64,000 bases of DNA from Pseudoalteromonas nigrifaciens (GCF_002221505.1 NZ_CP011036.1:2976001-3040000); one strand, 5' to 3'; positions 1-10,421 are shown, counted from the first letter of the stretch. The notes: generated by a model not told the origin, from the letters alone. A program made the numbers and translations.

Positions 1-1344
1 GAACAAGACTACCCACTACAACAATTACAACAAGTGACCAAGTCACTCAATAGTGGTCAGTTTGTTCAAGTTAGGCGCATGCTGGCAAAAACAGCTCCTT
101 GTGATACCGCACTTTTACTAGAATCATCACCGCATAAAGTTCGTCGCCTGCTCTGGCAATTAGTTGATCCAGATGTACAAGGTGATGTTCTTGAAGAACT
201 CTCTGAAGATGTACGTTTAGGCATTATTGCCCAAATGGAACCTAAGCACATTGCTGCTGCCACTGAAGACATGGGCCACGATGACTTAGGTGAAGTACTG
301 CGAAGCCTGCCTGACACGGTTTATAAAGACGTGGTTAGCGCCATGGACATTCAAGATAGAGAACGTGCTACGCAAGCACTCTCCTATCAGGAACGCTCTG
401 CTGGCGCGCTGATGAACACAGATACAGTAACCATTCGCCCTGATGTAACCCTAGATGTGGTACTGCGTTACATTCGTCTGCGCGGCGAACTCCCTGAGGG
501 TACCGACGACCTTTACGTTGTCGATAAGCATAACTGTTTTTTAGGCGCTTTATCGTTAAGTACCTTACTAACCAATTCGCCCGAAAAAATTGTTCACGAC
601 CTAATGGATGAAGACTGTGAGTCTATTCCTATTTCGATGGATGAAAGCGAAGTGGCGCAGTTATTTGAACGTCATAACTGGATATCAGCCCCAGTAGTTG
701 ACGACAACGCCCAGCTACTTGGCCGTGTTACTATCGATGACATTGTTGATGTAATTCGTGAAGACGCAGAGCATCACTTATTAGGTTTAGCGGGTCTTGA
801 TGATGAAGAAGATACCTTTGCACCGGTTTTAAAAAGCTCAAAAAAACGCTCTGTTTGGCTAGGTGTTAACTTATTAACGGCTCTGGCAGCTGCTTTTGTT
901 GCCAGCTTTTTTGAAGGCACTTTAGCAATACTGCCTATTTTAGCCGTGCTTAACGGCATTGTCCCCTCAATGGGTGGGGTGGCCGGTAGCCAGTCATTAA
1001 CCTTGGTTATTCGTGGTATAGCAGTGGGCCATATTAACCAAACTAACCAACGTTTTGTAATGATAAAAGAGCTCGCCATTGGTGCATTAAACGGTATTTT
1101 ATGGGCTGTTTTAATTGCCAGTGTTATAGCCCTATGGCAATGGGACTTAATGCTTGGCGCGGTACTGGCGTTTGCAATGTTTATGAACTTAGTTGTTGCG
1201 GGTGTGGCGGGTGCGTGTATTCCTATAATACTTAAACGTATGAAAATAGACCCTGCACTTGCTGGCAGTGTAATACTCACTACAGTAACCGATATAGTAG
1301 GTATATTTGCCTTTTTAGGCACCGCAACTTGGTTGCTGGTTTAA
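1..1344 (+). CDS. mgtE: Magnesium transporter MgtE, 5' end outside window
   Basis: Inner-membrane Mg2+ channel/transporter. The reading frame is open to the first base of the window, so the GTG at 34 is probably internal and the true start lies upstream. In order: a cytoplasmic N domain of helical repeats (EDVRLGIIAQMEPKHIAAA), paired CBS domains (about residues 125-250), and five hydrophobic segments from about residue 275. The segment NGIVPSMGGVAGSQ matches the conserved pore region of the family. In known MgtE the N and CBS domains sense cytosolic Mg2+ and close the pore; this is family knowledge. A hairpin at 1351-1386 follows the stop. Confidence 0.93.
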   Translation, partial: EQDYPLQQLQQVTKSLNSGQFVQVRRMLAKTAPCDTALLLESSPHKVRRLLWQLVDPDVQGDVLEELSEDVRLGIIAQMEPKHIAAATEDMGHDDLGEVLRSLPDTVYKDVVSAMDIQDRERATQALSYQERSAGALMNTDTVTIRPDVTLDVVLRYIRLRGELPEGTDDLYVVDKHNCFLGALSLSTLLTNSPEKIVHDLMDEDCESIPISMDESEVAQLFERHNWISAPVVDDNAQLLGRVTIDDIVDVIREDAEHHLLGLAGLDDEEDTFAPVLKSSKKRSVWLGVNLLTALAAAFVASFFEGTLAILPILAVLNGIVPSMGGVAGSQSLTLVIRGIAVGHINQTNQRFVMIKELAIGALNGILWAVLIASVIALWQWDLMLGAVLAFAMFMNLVVAGVAGACIPIILKRMKIDPALAGSVILTTVTDIVGIFAFLGTATWLLV

Positions 1345-1350
1345 TAAGTA

Positions 1351-1386
1351 AACCAGCGCATATTACTGTGTAAATACGCGCTGGTT
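1351..1386 (+). terminator. Hairpin downstream of mgtE
   Basis: Arms AACCAGCGC (1351-1359) and GCGCTGGTT (1378-1386) are perfect complements, 7 bases after the mgtE stop. The T-tract after it is poor on the plus strand, so termination is likely but not certain. The word AACCAGCG recurs at 1414. Confidence 0.5.
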
Positions 1387-1431
1387 AAAAGTAACTTTTA
1401 CGCAATATAATTTAACCAGCGTTCAAGCTAT

Positions 1432-2388
1432 TTAACCTTCTTTATTGGCTGTAGAGCCATCGGCTCCTTCTTGATCAGCCGATGGTGTATTTACTTTATT
1501 ACTTATTATTGCATCGAGGTTTTCGCCGCCTTTAACCCCAAAATCTAAACTGCGTATTGGGAATGGGATAAGAATATCAGCCTCATTTAGTGCTTGCTGT
1601 ACTGCCACAACACCTTTGTGGCGTACTGTCATAAAGTCTGGCTCACCAGGGTATTTAATCCAAAACCACAATAATAAATTAATACTACTGTCGCCAAAAC
1701 TCTCTGCGTATACGGCCGTTTCATCTTGGCGTATTACAAACTCAAATTGATTAATTTTATCCACAATAACGTTTGCGGCTTTTTCTATGTCTTCTGTTAA
1801 TGAAATTCTTACCGGCACTTCTATGCGTCTAACGCCTAGCGTGCTGTAGTTTCGCAATACATTTCTAAATAGTATTTTATTAGGCACTAGTATTTGCTGC
1901 CCATAAAAGCTCTCTATTAGTGTATTACGCAGGTTTATTGAATGCACAGAGCCAAACACATCATCAGTTTTTATTACATCACCTGGTTTAAATGGCTTAC
2001 GAATACCCATAGCAATACCTGCTATTAAGTTTTCGGTCATATCTTGAAATGCAAAACCAATCGCTAAACCAACAATACCGGCACCAGCTAGTAATGACGT
2101 TACCGTGCCTTTTAAGCCCATAAAATCCAGTGCTATAAACACTCCTACACTTAATATCAGCACTTTAAATATAGAAGCCATTAAATCAGCTATCTGTTTT
2201 GAATCGAGGGAGCGGCGTAATAAATTTTTCATTAAGTTACCGGCAAAGCGAGCCAGCATAGAAAATAGAATAACAATAATAACTGCCACAATAAAATTAG
2301 GAATATGGCTTATAACGACATCAAACCACCCTCCGAGCTTTTCTTCGATAAGTTTTTCGGCGTCGCTAATTGAGGGAATACTAAACAT
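1432..2388 (-). CDS. Mechanosensitive channel, MscS family
   Basis: Predicted small-conductance mechanosensitive channel that releases solutes on osmotic down-shock. It has 318 residues, close to MscS (286 in E. coli). An N-terminal amphipathic part is followed by three hydrophobic segments (about residues 28-50, 70-90, 95-120). The pore-lining TM3 is seen in GAGIVGLAIGFAFQDM, then the beta domain (KPFKPGDVIKTDDVFGSV) and the cytoplasmic vestibule domain. The C terminus is a polar, low-complexity tail. It is monocistronic, convergent with mgtE. A second, shorter MscS-type gene lies at 18851-19420. Confidence 0.9.
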   Translation of the reverse strand: MFSIPSISDAEKLIEEKLGGWFDVVISHIPNFIVAVIIVILFSMLARFAGNLMKNLLRRSLDSKQIADLMASIFKVLILSVGVFIALDFMGLKGTVTSLLAGAGIVGLAIGFAFQDMTENLIAGIAMGIRKPFKPGDVIKTDDVFGSVHSINLRNTLIESFYGQQILVPNKILFRNVLRNYSTLGVRRIEVPVRISLTEDIEKAANVIVDKINQFEFVIRQDETAVYAESFGDSSINLLLWFWIKYPGEPDFMTVRHKGVVAVQQALNEADILIPFPIRSLDFGVKGGENLDAIISNKVNTPSADQEGADGSTANKEG

Positions 2389-2470
2389 GTAACTTGCACC
2401 TATTGATTTATAATGTGATTAGAATCAATCTTGAATTCGCATATCAATTGCAAGTATAGCGCCAGTATTA

Positions 2471-2496
2471 AAAAAGCCATGCTGTGCATGGCTTTT
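2471..2496 (-). terminator. Terminator of yaaA
   Basis: Read on the minus strand this is an AAAAGCCATG/CATGGCTTTT stem with a 5-base loop followed by further T residues. It sits 25 bases after the yaaA stop. Confidence 0.75.
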
Positions 2497-2520
2497 ATAG
2501 ATTAGGTAAAGGTTTAAGTT

Positions 2521-3300
2521 TTAGCTTTGTTCATCGCGTAAAAATACTGGCTCAAGCTCTTTCACACTTGCTTCAGCGCTAAAATAATAACCCGCTACTG
2601 TAAACTCTTTAAGCTGGCTTAGCTGAGTTACTTTATTTTCGATGAGGTAACGCGCCATCATGCCTCGTGCTTTTTTAGCGTAAAAACTAATTACTTTATA
2701 TTGACCATTTTTACAGTCTTTAAAGTGTGGAGTAATTATTTGTGCATTAAGGGCTTTTTTATCAACCGCTTTAAAGTACTCGTTTGAAGCAAGGTTAACT
2801 AAGTATTGGGCGTCCTCGGCTTTTAATACCTCGTTAAGTTTATTGGCAATTACACAGCCCCAAAACTCATACAGGTTTTTACCACGGCTGTTTTCAAGCT
2901 TGGTGCCCATTTCAAGGCGATACGCTTGCATTAAATCAAGCGGCTTTAAAAGCCCATATAAGCCCGATAATATGCGTAGGTGGCTTTGTGCGTAATCAAG
3001 CTGATTAGCCGTTAGCGTGCTAGCATCTAAACCACCATATACATCGCCATTAAAGGCTAGTACCGCTTGTTTAGCGTTTTCTGTGGTAAATGGCTGTGCC
3101 CACTCACTAAAGCGAGCAGCGTTAAGCCCTGAGAGCTTATCGCTAATTTTCATCAGGCTGCCAATTTGCGCAGGGGTTAGTTCACGGCATACTTGCATCA
3201 GTGCTTCGCTGTGCTCAAGTAATTCCGGTTGAGTGAACTTATCGGTTGCAGGTGGCGTGGTGTAATCAAGATTTTTTGCAGGTGAAATAACAGTGATCAT
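2521..3300 (-). CDS. yaaA: Peroxide stress protein YaaA (DUF328/UPF0246)
   Basis: YaaA limits intracellular free iron and DNA damage during hydrogen peroxide stress in E. coli and has DNA-binding activity; the biochemical mechanism is not settled. The 259 residues span the whole family (258 in E. coli). Family signatures seen are the N-terminal [22 protein letters not shown], and [11 protein letters not shown] in the middle. The ATG at 3300 has no recognisable Shine-Dalgarno in front of it. It is a single gene, divergent from transaldolase. In E. coli yaaA also lies next to talB, so this pairing is conserved. Confidence 0.95.
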   Translation of the reverse strand: MITVISPAKNLDYTTPPATDKFTQPELLEHSEALMQVCRELTPAQIGSLMKISDKLSGLNAARFSEWAQPFTTENAKQAVLAFNGDVYGGLDASTLTANQLDYAQSHLRILSGLYGLLKPLDLMQAYRLEMGTKLENSRGKNLYEFWGCVIANKLNEVLKAEDAQYLVNLASNEYFKAVDKKALNAQIITPHFKDCKNGQYKVISFYAKKARGMMARYLIENKVTQLSQLKEFTVAGYYFSAEASVKELEPVFLRDEQS

Positions 3301-3531
3301 AGTTAGCTATTGACTTGTAATTTATTTAATGTCAATTTCAACATTAAATGAAACGAAAAGCACGTTTTGTTTAATATTAAACAGACTGATCCTACCTTAA
3401 TAATTCATACATAACCGTTTTTATATTGATAAGGACATAAGACCTATCAAGCATTACTTCGCTGTTGCAGTATGGTGTAATATTAAAGTAGTTTAGATTT
3501 TCTTTTAACTTGCTTGGAATGAGGAAAGCAA

Positions 3532-4482
3532 ATGACTAACGCGCTACAAAGGCTAAAACAACATTCATCAATCGTGGCCGACACGGGTGATATTGAAGCA
3601 ATTAAAAAGCATCAACCAGAAGACGCAACGACCAATCCGTCATTGCTATTAAAAGCGAGCGAGATTGAAGCCTATAAGCCTTATTTAAATAAAGCATGGA
3701 GCTACGCCAAAGAAACCGAGCAAGATCCAGCTAAGCAACTAGCGCTAGCATGCGACTACTTTGCGGTATTATTAGGTAAAGAAATTAGCGCTATTGTACC
3801 TGGTTATATTTCTACTGAGGTAGATGCACGTCTTTCGTTTGATACCCAAGCAACTATTGATAAAGCGCACACGCTACTTAGTCTTTACGAAAAAGAAGGC
3901 GTAAGCAAAGATAAAATCTTAATTAAAGTAGCCTCTACTTGGGAAGGCATTAAAGCCGCTGAACAACTAGAAAAAGAAGGTACTAAATGTAACCTTACTT
4001 TATTGTTTAGTGATGCCCAAGCACGTGCTTGCGCCGATGCTAACGTATTTTTAATCTCGCCATTTGTTGGTCGTATTTTAGATTGGCACGTTGCTAACGG
4101 TATGGAAAAACCGACCGACCCACTGCAAGATCCTGGGGTACAATCGGTACGCAGCATTTTTGAATTTTATAAACGCCACGACTACAAAACGGTAGTTATG
4201 GGTGCAAGTTTTCGTAATACCGGCGAAATTATTGCCCTTACTGGTTGCGATAAGCTAACTATTAGCCCCAATCTTTTAGAAGAGTTGGGTAACCTTGAAG
4301 ATGCACCAGAATACTTACTAGCAAAAGATGTTGCGCAGCAGCCAAAACCGGCACCGCTTAGCGAAGCTCAATTTCGTTGGTTGCATAACCAAGATGCTAT
4401 GGCGACTGAAAAGTTAGCTGAAGGTATTCGCTCTTTTGCTGATGCTCAAGAGCAATTAGAAGCACGCTTTAAAGCCATGTAA
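3532..4482 (+). CDS. tal: Transaldolase
   Basis: Pentose-phosphate-pathway enzyme moving a dihydroxyacetone unit from sedoheptulose-7-phosphate to glyceraldehyde-3-phosphate. It has 316 residues, as in E. coli TalB (317). The Schiff-base lysine is in [25 protein letters not shown] and [12 protein letters not shown] are the other family signatures. The ATG has a strong ribosome site (GAGGAAA, 7 bases upstream). The divergent yaaA neighbour matches the yaaA-talB pairing of E. coli. A strong terminator follows at 4502. Confidence 0.97.
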   Translation: MTNALQRLKQHSSIVADTGDIEAIKKHQPEDATTNPSLLLKASEIEAYKPYLNKAWSYAKETEQDPAKQLALACDYFAVLLGKEISAIVPGYISTEVDARLSFDTQATIDKAHTLLSLYEKEGVSKDKILIKVASTWEGIKAAEQLEKEGTKCNLTLLFSDAQARACADANVFLISPFVGRILDWHVANGMEKPTDPLQDPGVQSVRSIFEFYKRHDYKTVVMGASFRNTGEIIALTGCDKLTISPNLLEELGNLEDAPEYLLAKDVAQQPKPAPLSEAQFRWLHNQDAMATEKLAEGIRSFADAQEQLEARFKAM

Positions 4483-4501
4483 TTGGCTCAAACGCTTGTA
4501 T

Positions 4502-4529
4502 AAAAACGTCGCAGTTGCGACGTTTTTTT
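4502..4529 (+). terminator. Rho-independent terminator after transaldolase
   Basis: AAAAACGTCGCA and TGCGACGTTTTT form a 12-bp stem with a 2-base spacer and an A/T-tract on each side, 19 bases after the stop. Confidence 0.9.
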
Positions 4530-4752
4530 ATGCCTGTAATTTATATGCAAAAAACTTATAAACCCATCATAAAGTAAAACTTCATCAACAAATCACACTT
4601 TAGTAACATAAATGTCACTTTTATATTCTATTTTAGCTAGGCCTATGGTATAGGTATTCGCGAAGTTAATACCTATTGCGTTAAATTAGTGAGCCGTTAT
4701 AGCTTATGTTTTTAATAAGACTGGTATCAAATGCAGTCTAAAGGAGATATTC

Positions 4753-4932
4753 ATGGATAGCCTAAGCAATATAATAGAAGGTCCTGAAACAAAAAAGGAA
4801 GCTTCTCAAAAAAATAAAAAAAGAAGATGGCGCGAAATCGAAGCAATACAAGAAAAGTATCGTTTACGCAAAGAACTACAGGAGTTGGACTACTTTACAG
4901 ACAGTATAGCCGTTAATGAGCTCGACTTTTAA
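4753..4932 (+). CDS. Small basic protein, DUF3545 family
   Basis: A 59-residue open frame starts at ATG 4753 behind an excellent ribosome site (AAGGAGATATTC). The protein is charged and mostly helical, with a basic patch (KNKKRRWREIEAIQEKYR) and an acidic tail (NELDF). The RRWREIEAI...LRKELQELD pattern matches my recollection of DUF3545, a gammaproteobacterial family of about 60 residues without known function. The long AT-rich leader (4530-4752) suggests its own promoter. It ends 11 bases before a bidirectional terminator. Confidence 0.8.
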   Translation: MDSLSNIIEGPETKKEASQKNKKRRWREIEAIQEKYRLRKELQELDYFTDSIAVNELDF

Positions 4933-4943
4933 ACGACTAACTA

Positions 4944-4971
4944 AAAGGCCCGCATTACTGTGCGGGCCTTT
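4944..4971. terminator. Bidirectional terminator between DUF3545 gene and ung
   Basis: AAAGGCCCGCA / TGCGGGCCTTT is an 11-bp perfect stem with a 6-base loop between two convergent genes. A-runs upstream and T-runs downstream fit termination from both sides, so it also ends the long B12-ung operon on the minus strand. Confidence 0.9.
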
Positions 4972-4988
4972 GGTTTTAAAAGTTAAAA

Positions 4989-5651
4989 TTATACTTGCCA
5001 ATTAATCGGCGTTTTACCTTGAGATTGCAATAACGCATTCGTGGCTGAAAAATGCCTACAACCAAAAAAACCTCGATGAGCAGACAGTGGCGATGGGTGC
5101 GGCCCTGCTAAAATATGCTGGCGTGCGCTATCAATTCCCTTACCTTTTTTTTGTGCATGAGCACCCCACAAAATAAATATTACGCCTTCACAATGGGTGT
5201 TTATATGCGCAATAACCTTATCGGTAAATTGCTCCCATCCTAAGTGTTTATGCGAATGGGCTTGGCCTTGCTCTACCGTAAGTACTGTATTGAGTAAAAA
5301 CACTCCCTGCTCTGCCCAGCTTTGCAAGTAACCATGGGTAGGAATAACAAAATCGTTTATATCGCTAGCCAGCTCTTTATAAATATTTTTAAGCGAAGGT
5401 GGCAGCTTTTTAACCTCAGGTAATACTGAAAAACACAAACCATGCGCTTGGCCTTCACCGTGGTAAGGATCTTGCCCTAAAATAACAACGCGTATATCAC
5501 TAAGCGGTGTTGCAGCAAATGCGCTAAACACTTGCTCTTTTGGAGGATAAACAGCAACACCTTCACTGCGGCGCTTAGCAACGTAGCCGAGTGTTTGCTG
5601 CATATATGCTTGCTGTAATTCTTGCTTTAAAAATGCAGTCCAATCGCTCAT
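4989..5651 (-). CDS. ung: Uracil-DNA glycosylase (family 1)
   Basis: Removes uracil from DNA at the start of base-excision repair. The 220 residues are the usual length. The catalytic water-activating motif [14 protein letters not shown] and the DNA-intercalating [14 protein letters not shown] are intact, as is [16 protein letters not shown]. The ATG overlaps the end of btuF by 4 bases (ATGA type), so it is very likely co-transcribed and translationally coupled to the cobalamin operon. This is an odd partner, because ung has no B12 link. An internal promoter cannot be excluded. Confidence 0.97.
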   Translation of the reverse strand: MSDWTAFLKQELQQAYMQQTLGYVAKRRSEGVAVYPPKEQVFSAFAATPLSDIRVVILGQDPYHGEGQAHGLCFSVLPEVKKLPPSLKNIYKELASDINDFVIPTHGYLQSWAEQGVFLLNTVLTVEQGQAHSHKHLGWEQFTDKVIAHINTHCEGVIFILWGAHAQKKGKGIDSARQHILAGPHPSPLSAHRGFFGCRHFSATNALLQSQGKTPINWQV

Positions 5652-6523
5652 TGTATGCTCTTTATTTGTTGACGTGATACGTCTATTTTATCACACATAT
5701 CGGCCAGCCCATCTAGCATACGTGCTGAAAAACGATGTAGTAAGTCGGCATTTACAGATAAAAACTGCTTGTTTTTTACTGCGGGTATTTCTGGCCATTG
5801 CTGCCAATTAATAGTGGGTTGCGGTGTTGCTGATTTTTCATCCGGAATAATTATAATTTGCGGTTTAGCCACAATCACATTTTCTATGCTTATTTGTGGA
5901 TAGTCGGTGCGGCTATTTGCAAATACATTGGTTACTTGGCAAGTGGCTATTAACTCACTTATTCCGGTATTTTTCGACACAGTCATCATCGGCTCAGACC
6001 AGAGTTGATAAAAGCCAGTGAGTTTACTTTTACCCTGTTGCTTGGCTTTAATGGCTGCAAGTTTAGCATTAAATGCTTTTACCACTTGCTCGCTTTGTTT
6101 AATGTTACCGGTAAGTTTTCCTAGCATAAGCAACTCATCGGCAATACCTGTAATTGTCGTTGGATCAGTTAAATAAAGCTTAATACCTAAGCGCTCTATT
6201 TGTGCTAAATCATCGCTTTGATTACCACTTTTCCAAGCAATTACTATATCTGGCTTAAGGACTAAAAGCTTTTCGATTGAAATACCATAGTAACCGCCAA
6301 TACGGGTAATACCTTTTGCCGCTGCTGGGTAGTCGGCGTAATCAACTGTGCCAACAATATTATCTCCCGCGCCTATTGCATACAGGTTTTCTACTATGTG
6401 CGGAGCCAGTGCCACAATACGCAGCGCTTTAGCCGGCTGTACTTTATCAATTTGTATCTTATTAGCCTGCGCATGCTGCGATACACAGAGTAACAATAGA
6501 CCAATAACAAGCTGTTTAAACAT
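5648..6523 (-). CDS. btuF: Vitamin B12 ABC transporter, periplasmic binding protein BtuF
   Basis: Periplasmic cobalamin-binding protein delivering B12 to the BtuCD importer. It has 291 residues, including a clear signal peptide ([20 protein letters not shown]). The fold of the FepB/BtuF family is seen in [50 protein letters not shown] and a C-terminal helical lobe. It shares its first base with the last base of cobO and overlaps ung by 4 bases. Placement with btuC, btuD and B12-processing genes under a cobalamin riboswitch supports B12 rather than iron-siderophore as ligand. Confidence 0.9.
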   Translation of the reverse strand: MFKQLVIGLLLLCVSQHAQANKIQIDKVQPAKALRIVALAPHIVENLYAIGAGDNIVGTVDYADYPAAAKGITRIGGYYGISIEKLLVLKPDIVIAWKSGNQSDDLAQIERLGIKLYLTDPTTITGIADELLMLGKLTGNIKQSEQVVKAFNAKLAAIKAKQQGKSKLTGFYQLWSEPMMTVSKNTGISELIATCQVTNVFANSRTDYPQISIENVIVAKPQIIIIPDEKSATPQPTINWQQWPEIPAVKNKQFLSVNADLLHRFSARMLDGLADMCDKIDVSRQQIKSIQ

Positions 6524-7122
6524 TAGTAATCAAAACCTTGCAGAGCCTTAACACCTGCATCAAATGCATGTTTTACATTACGCACTTCGCTTACTGTATC
6601 AGCCAGTTCTATTAATTTACGATGGGCTGCACGGCCGGTAATAATAACCGACTGCATTGGCGGTCTGTTGCTAATCGCCTCTAGCACTTCATCTACATCA
6701 ATATACCCATAGGTTACCATGTAGGTTAGCTCATCGAGCAGCACTACATCTAGGCTTGCGTCACTAAGCAGTCGCTTTGACTCTTGCCAAGCAGCTTGCG
6801 CGGCTGCGGTATCGCTTTCCTTGTCTTGGGTATTCCATGTAAAGCCTGTGCCCATTACAACAAACTCTACACCCGCACTCTGTAACAAGTTACGCTCTCC
6901 ACATTCCCAAGTGCCTTTTATGTACTGGCACACAGCGGCTTTTTTTCCATGACCAACACAACGTGCTACCACACCAAAGCCCGAGGTCGATTTACCTTTG
7001 CCATTACCGGTTATAACCTGAAAAATACCTTTTTCTTGTTGCGCTGCAGCTATTCGTGCATCAACTTGATCTTTTAATTTTTGTTGGCGTTGCTGATGCT
7101 TATCTTTACTTTGTTCGCTCAT
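6523..7122 (-). CDS. cobO: Cob(I)yrinic acid a,c-diamide adenosyltransferase
   Basis: Transfers the 5'-deoxyadenosyl group of ATP to cob(I)alamin/cobinamide (CobO/BtuR/CobA family). The P-loop [27 protein letters not shown], and [17 protein letters not shown] are the family signatures. I place the start at ATG 7122, not the in-frame ATG at 7158: AAGGG lies at proper distance in front of it, and the N terminus [11 protein letters not shown] resembles other members. The start overlaps the end of cobQ by 17 bases. Together with cobQ this indicates cobinamide salvage and cofactor activation. Confidence 0.93.
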   Translation of the reverse strand: MSEQSKDKHQQRQQKLKDQVDARIAAAQQEKGIFQVITGNGKGKSTSGFGVVARCVGHGKKAAVCQYIKGTWECGERNLLQSAGVEFVVMGTGFTWNTQDKESDTAAAQAAWQESKRLLSDASLDVVLLDELTYMVTYGYIDVDEVLEAISNRPPMQSVIITGRAAHRKLIELADTVSEVRNVKHAFDAGVKALQGFDY

Positions 7123-8596
7123 GATTATGCCCTTCATAAATTTTAATAATGTGTGCAATATTTAAATGCGTTTCACACATGGCAGCTAAACGCTCTAGTT
7201 GCTGCTCACGGTGCTTGTTAATATTAACCGGATTAGTAACTGTATCGGCTTTGAGCCACTTTAATATTTGCAATGTGGCACTCGCTTGATCAAATAAGCC
7301 ATGTAAATAAGTACCCGCTATGGCGTTATCATCACTAATAAACCCATCGGCTGTAAAGCCATTTGGGTGTTCATTAAAGCTTAAAAATGGTTTATTAAGT
7401 GCTTCACCTTGGCTAATGCCTGCATGAATTTCGTAGCCACTACAAAGTGTTTGCTGGTTATTTAATTGCATAGTCGCGGTTACATTACTCAATATTTTTT
7501 GTGCTGTAAGTGTGCTGGTAAAATCACTTAACGCTAGCCCCGGCATATGCTGTAATGATGACTCAACACCTAGGGGATCATTAATACTATTGCCAAGCAT
7601 TTGCATACCACCACAAATACCGAGCACTTTACCACCATAACGTAAATGGCGTTTTATTTGTGTATCCCAGCCTTCATTTTTTAAAAAGGCTAAATCACTT
7701 AATACGTTTTTACTCCCCGGTAAAATGATCAAATCAACATCGGGGATCGCTTGTGTATGCGCTACATAATTAATATTTATATTGGGATGTAAGCGCAGTG
7801 CATCAAAGTCAGTATGGTTGCTAATGTGCGGCACAAGCAGCACGGCAATATTAACGCTGGCATTAGTTAGCGTATTATCAATAGCAATTGCATCCTCAGC
7901 ATCTAATGCAAGGTCGTGTAAATACGGCAATACGCCTAACACCGGTTTACCTGTGTACTGTTCCAGCCAATCAAGTCCACTTTGTAATAAGCTTATATCG
8001 CCTCTAAAACGATTTATTACAAAGCCTTTTACCCGCGCTTGCTCCGACTCACTCAATAATGCCAAAGTACCCACTAAATGAGCAAACACACCGCCTTTAT
8101 CTATATCGGCAATTATAATTACGGGGCAGTCAACGGCTTCGGCGTAGCCCATATTAGCAATGTCGTTGGCTCTGAGGTTTATTTCGGCTGGGCTGCCCGC
8201 CCCTTCCACCAGCAATAAATCAAAACGTTTTGCTAAACGGTTATGCGACGTGAGTACTGCATCCATAGCTACTTTTTTATAATCGTGATACGCCCCAGCT
8301 TCCATATTACTTATGGCTTTACCATGAATAATAACCTGCGCGCCAGTATCGCTATTTGGCTTAAGTAATATGGGGTTAAAGTCAGTTTCAGGGGCTACCT
8401 TTGCCGCTATAGCTTGCAGTGCTTGAGCACGACCTATTTCACCACCATCATCTGTAACTGCACTATTTAATGCCATATTTTGTGGCTTAAATGGCGCTAC
8501 ATTTAGCCCTCTATTAGCAAATGCTCTACACAGCGCCGCAACCAGTGTACTTTTACCCGCATCGGATGTGGTGCCTTGCACCATTAACGTTTTCAT
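7106..8596 (-). CDS. cobQ: Cobyric acid synthase
   Basis: Amidates four side chains of adenosylcobyrinic acid a,c-diamide using glutamine and ATP (CobQ/CbiP). The 496 residues fit the family. The N-terminal dethiobiotin-synthetase-like ATPase has [19 protein letters not shown] and [20 protein letters not shown]. The C-terminal class I glutamine amidotransferase has the nucleophile in [14 protein letters not shown] and the His in GTYLHGLFD. The gene is 9 bases from btuC. No cobD, cobU or cobS is in the window, so the remaining pathway steps, if present, are elsewhere. Confidence 0.96.
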   Translation of the reverse strand: MKTLMVQGTTSDAGKSTLVAALCRAFANRGLNVAPFKPQNMALNSAVTDDGGEIGRAQALQAIAAKVAPETDFNPILLKPNSDTGAQVIIHGKAISNMEAGAYHDYKKVAMDAVLTSHNRLAKRFDLLLVEGAGSPAEINLRANDIANMGYAEAVDCPVIIIADIDKGGVFAHLVGTLALLSESEQARVKGFVINRFRGDISLLQSGLDWLEQYTGKPVLGVLPYLHDLALDAEDAIAIDNTLTNASVNIAVLLVPHISNHTDFDALRLHPNININYVAHTQAIPDVDLIILPGSKNVLSDLAFLKNEGWDTQIKRHLRYGGKVLGICGGMQMLGNSINDPLGVESSLQHMPGLALSDFTSTLTAQKILSNVTATMQLNNQQTLCSGYEIHAGISQGEALNKPFLSFNEHPNGFTADGFISDDNAIAGTYLHGLFDQASATLQILKWLKADTVTNPVNINKHREQQLERLAAMCETHLNIAHIIKIYEGHNHERTK

Positions 8597-8605
8597 TTTA
8601 TAGCC

Positions 8606-9616
8606 CTACACCTGGCGCTTACGAAAATACAATAAGCTTAAAAAAAACACGCTACCAATAGCTGCAGTAATAACCCCAACGGGTAACTCTTGATTAGTTA
8701 ATAACGTGCGCGCTAGCACATCAACCCAAACCATAAAAGTACCGCCCACCAAACTCGTTACCAGTAAGCCAGATAAGCTACCTTGGGAGATAAAAAAACG
8801 CACTATATGCGGCACCATTAATCCTACAAAGCCAATTCCGCCACACATAGCCACTAACACTGCCGTTATCAGCGAACTTAAAACTAGCATCAATATTCTA
8901 AAGCGATGTACCCGCACACCCAGTGTTATAGCACTTTCATCGCCGAGCAGCATGGCATTTAGTTGGCGCCTAAAACTAAGCATTGTAAATGTACACAATA
9001 CAATAACCACAAAAGGTAACCACAGCGTTGCCCACTGCGCTCGTGCAAAACTGCCGAGCGTCCAAAATAAAATAGCCGCAACTGCCTGAGGATCGCTCCA
9101 GTAAAGTAATAAACTGGTAAATGCGCTAAATAAAAATGACAAGGCCACACCTGCCAGCAGCATAGATTCTACTTGCCCACTTTGCTGCCGCCCTGCAATC
9201 AATATAAGTAAACTCATAGCCACTAAACTGCCAGCCAATGCCGCTGCCGATAATGCAAAGCCCGCACTAATGCCCACAAACGCCATGAGTATAACTACCC
9301 CCAAAGACGCCCCAGACGATATCCCAAATAAATAAGGATCTGCTAACGGATTACGCGTCACGGTTTGCAAAATAAGCCCGGCAATGGCTAAACCACTGCC
9401 AGCTAAAAATGCCAGTAATGTGCGTGGCATTCTTAATTCAACAATAATTCGAGTGTTAAAGGAGCCCTCTGTTGAGGTGAAAATACTTTTAAATACATCA
9501 GTTAATGATATGTCGGCAGCGCCATAACTCAGCGCCGTAAATAACGTAAATAATGCAGCTAGTACTGTGACTAAAAGTGCTATTGAATGATTGTTAAGCA
9601 TGCGCATATTATTCAT
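8606..9616 (-). CDS. btuC: Vitamin B12 ABC transporter permease BtuC (FecCD family)
   Basis: Inner-membrane permease with about ten hydrophobic segments. Family motifs are LRMPRTLLAFLAGSGLAIAGLILQTVTRNPLADPYLFGISSGA and, in the coupling region, GGIGFVGLMVPHIVR. Several in-frame ATGs exist (9622, 9616, 9607, 9601). I chose 9616 because it overlaps the stop of the upstream ATPase gene; none has a strong ribosome site, so the start is uncertain by a few residues. Siderophore permeases have the same fold; the neighbours decide for cobalamin. Confidence 0.88.
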   Translation of the reverse strand: MNNMRMLNNHSIALLVTVLAALFTLFTALSYGAADISLTDVFKSIFTSTEGSFNTRIIVELRMPRTLLAFLAGSGLAIAGLILQTVTRNPLADPYLFGISSGASLGVVILMAFVGISAGFALSAAALAGSLVAMSLLILIAGRQQSGQVESMLLAGVALSFLFSAFTSLLLYWSDPQAVAAILFWTLGSFARAQWATLWLPFVVIVLCTFTMLSFRRQLNAMLLGDESAITLGVRVHRFRILMLVLSSLITAVLVAMCGGIGFVGLMVPHIVRFFISQGSLSGLLVTSLVGGTFMVWVDVLARTLLTNQELPVGVITAAIGSVFFLSLLYFRKRQV

Positions 9617-10421
9617 ACCCATAAAAGTAAGTAATATGTGGAATAACACCACCTAGTTTAGACATTTGCGGGTGGTGGCTTACTTGTGCACATACACCAA
9701 ATACATCATTGAGCATGTCCTCGCTGAGCACATCGATGGGAGAGCCTGTATTAACAATTTCGCCGTGATTTATAACCACCAGCTCATCGCACATAGCAGC
9801 GGCTAAATTTAAATCATGAAACGATGCAAACACAGTAACGCCAAGCGATTTAGCCAACTCCATTACCTGAATTTGATACTTCACATCTAAGTGGCTGGTT
9901 GGCTCATCCATAATTAATAGTTGCGGTTGCTGCACCATAGCCCGAGCAATTAATGCACGTTGTTTTTCTCCTCCCGAAAGCGACTCAAAACGTTGGCTTG
10001 CATGATCCTGCAAGCCAACTCGCGCTATAGCTTGGTTTATTTTTTGTGTGTCGGCTGTTGTGGTGGTGCTAAATAATGCTTTATGCGGGGTTAACCCAAG
10101 TGCAACCACATCTAATAAAGTTAAATTAAATTGTGATGGGGTTTCTTGTAAAACAACCGCAACCTGCTTTGCGTATTCATGGCTTTTTAACTGCCAAATA
10201 TCGGTATTATTAAATTTAATTTGCCCTGCAGTGGGCTGATTAAAGCGATACAAACACCGCAGTAAACTAGATTTACCTGCGCCATTGGGGCCAATTAAGC
10301 CAACGAACTTACCTTGCTTTATTTGCAAATTAACATTGTTGAGGATAGTTTTACTGCCAATATTCCACGACACGTGATTAACGCTTAACAATGGTGTATT
10401 TAATGGCGTTTGAGTTTGCAA
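9609..10421 (-). CDS. btuD: Vitamin B12 ABC transporter ATPase BtuD
   Basis: Cytoplasmic ATPase of the cobalamin importer, 270 residues. Walker A is GPNGAGKSSLLRCLY, the Q-loop is VAVVLQETPSQF, the ABC signature is LSGGEKQRALIARAM, Walker B is LLIMDEPTSHLD and the H-loop is FASFHDLNLAA. It is the first gene of the operon. The start is a TTG at 10421, 8 bases after a TAGGG ribosome site. The spacer between that site and the start can pair with an upstream arm, as expected for riboswitch control of translation. The fold is shared with FecE/FhuC siderophore ATPases. Confidence 0.88.
   Translation of the reverse strand: MQTQTPLNTPLLSVNHVSWNIGSKTILNNVNLQIKQGKFVGLIGPNGAGKSSLLRCLYRFNQPTAGQIKFNNTDIWQLKSHEYAKQVAVVLQETPSQFNLTLLDVVALGLTPHKALFSTTTTADTQKINQAIARVGLQDHASQRFESLSGGEKQRALIARAMVQQPQLLIMDEPTSHLDVKYQIQVMELAKSLGVTVFASFHDLNLAAAMCDELVVINHGEIVNTGSPIDVLSEDMLNDVFGVCAQVSHHPQMSKLGGVIPHITYFYGYE

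Noticed and set aside
34..1344. GTG at 34 as the start of mgtE
   Set aside because: The frame is open upstream to base 1 and the first visible residues (EQDYPLQQLQQV) look like MgtE N-terminal sequence, so the gene is cut by the window edge.
3301..3335. Sigma70 promoter for yaaA from a perfect TTGACA at 3335-3330 (minus strand)
   Set aside because: At 16-18 base spacing the -10 candidates (CAATAG, TCAATA) are poor, so I do not list it as a promoter.
5648..10421. Siderophore (ferric) ABC importer instead of B12 importer
   Set aside because: The families overlap, but the cobalamin riboswitch plus cobO and cobQ in the same operon favour B12.
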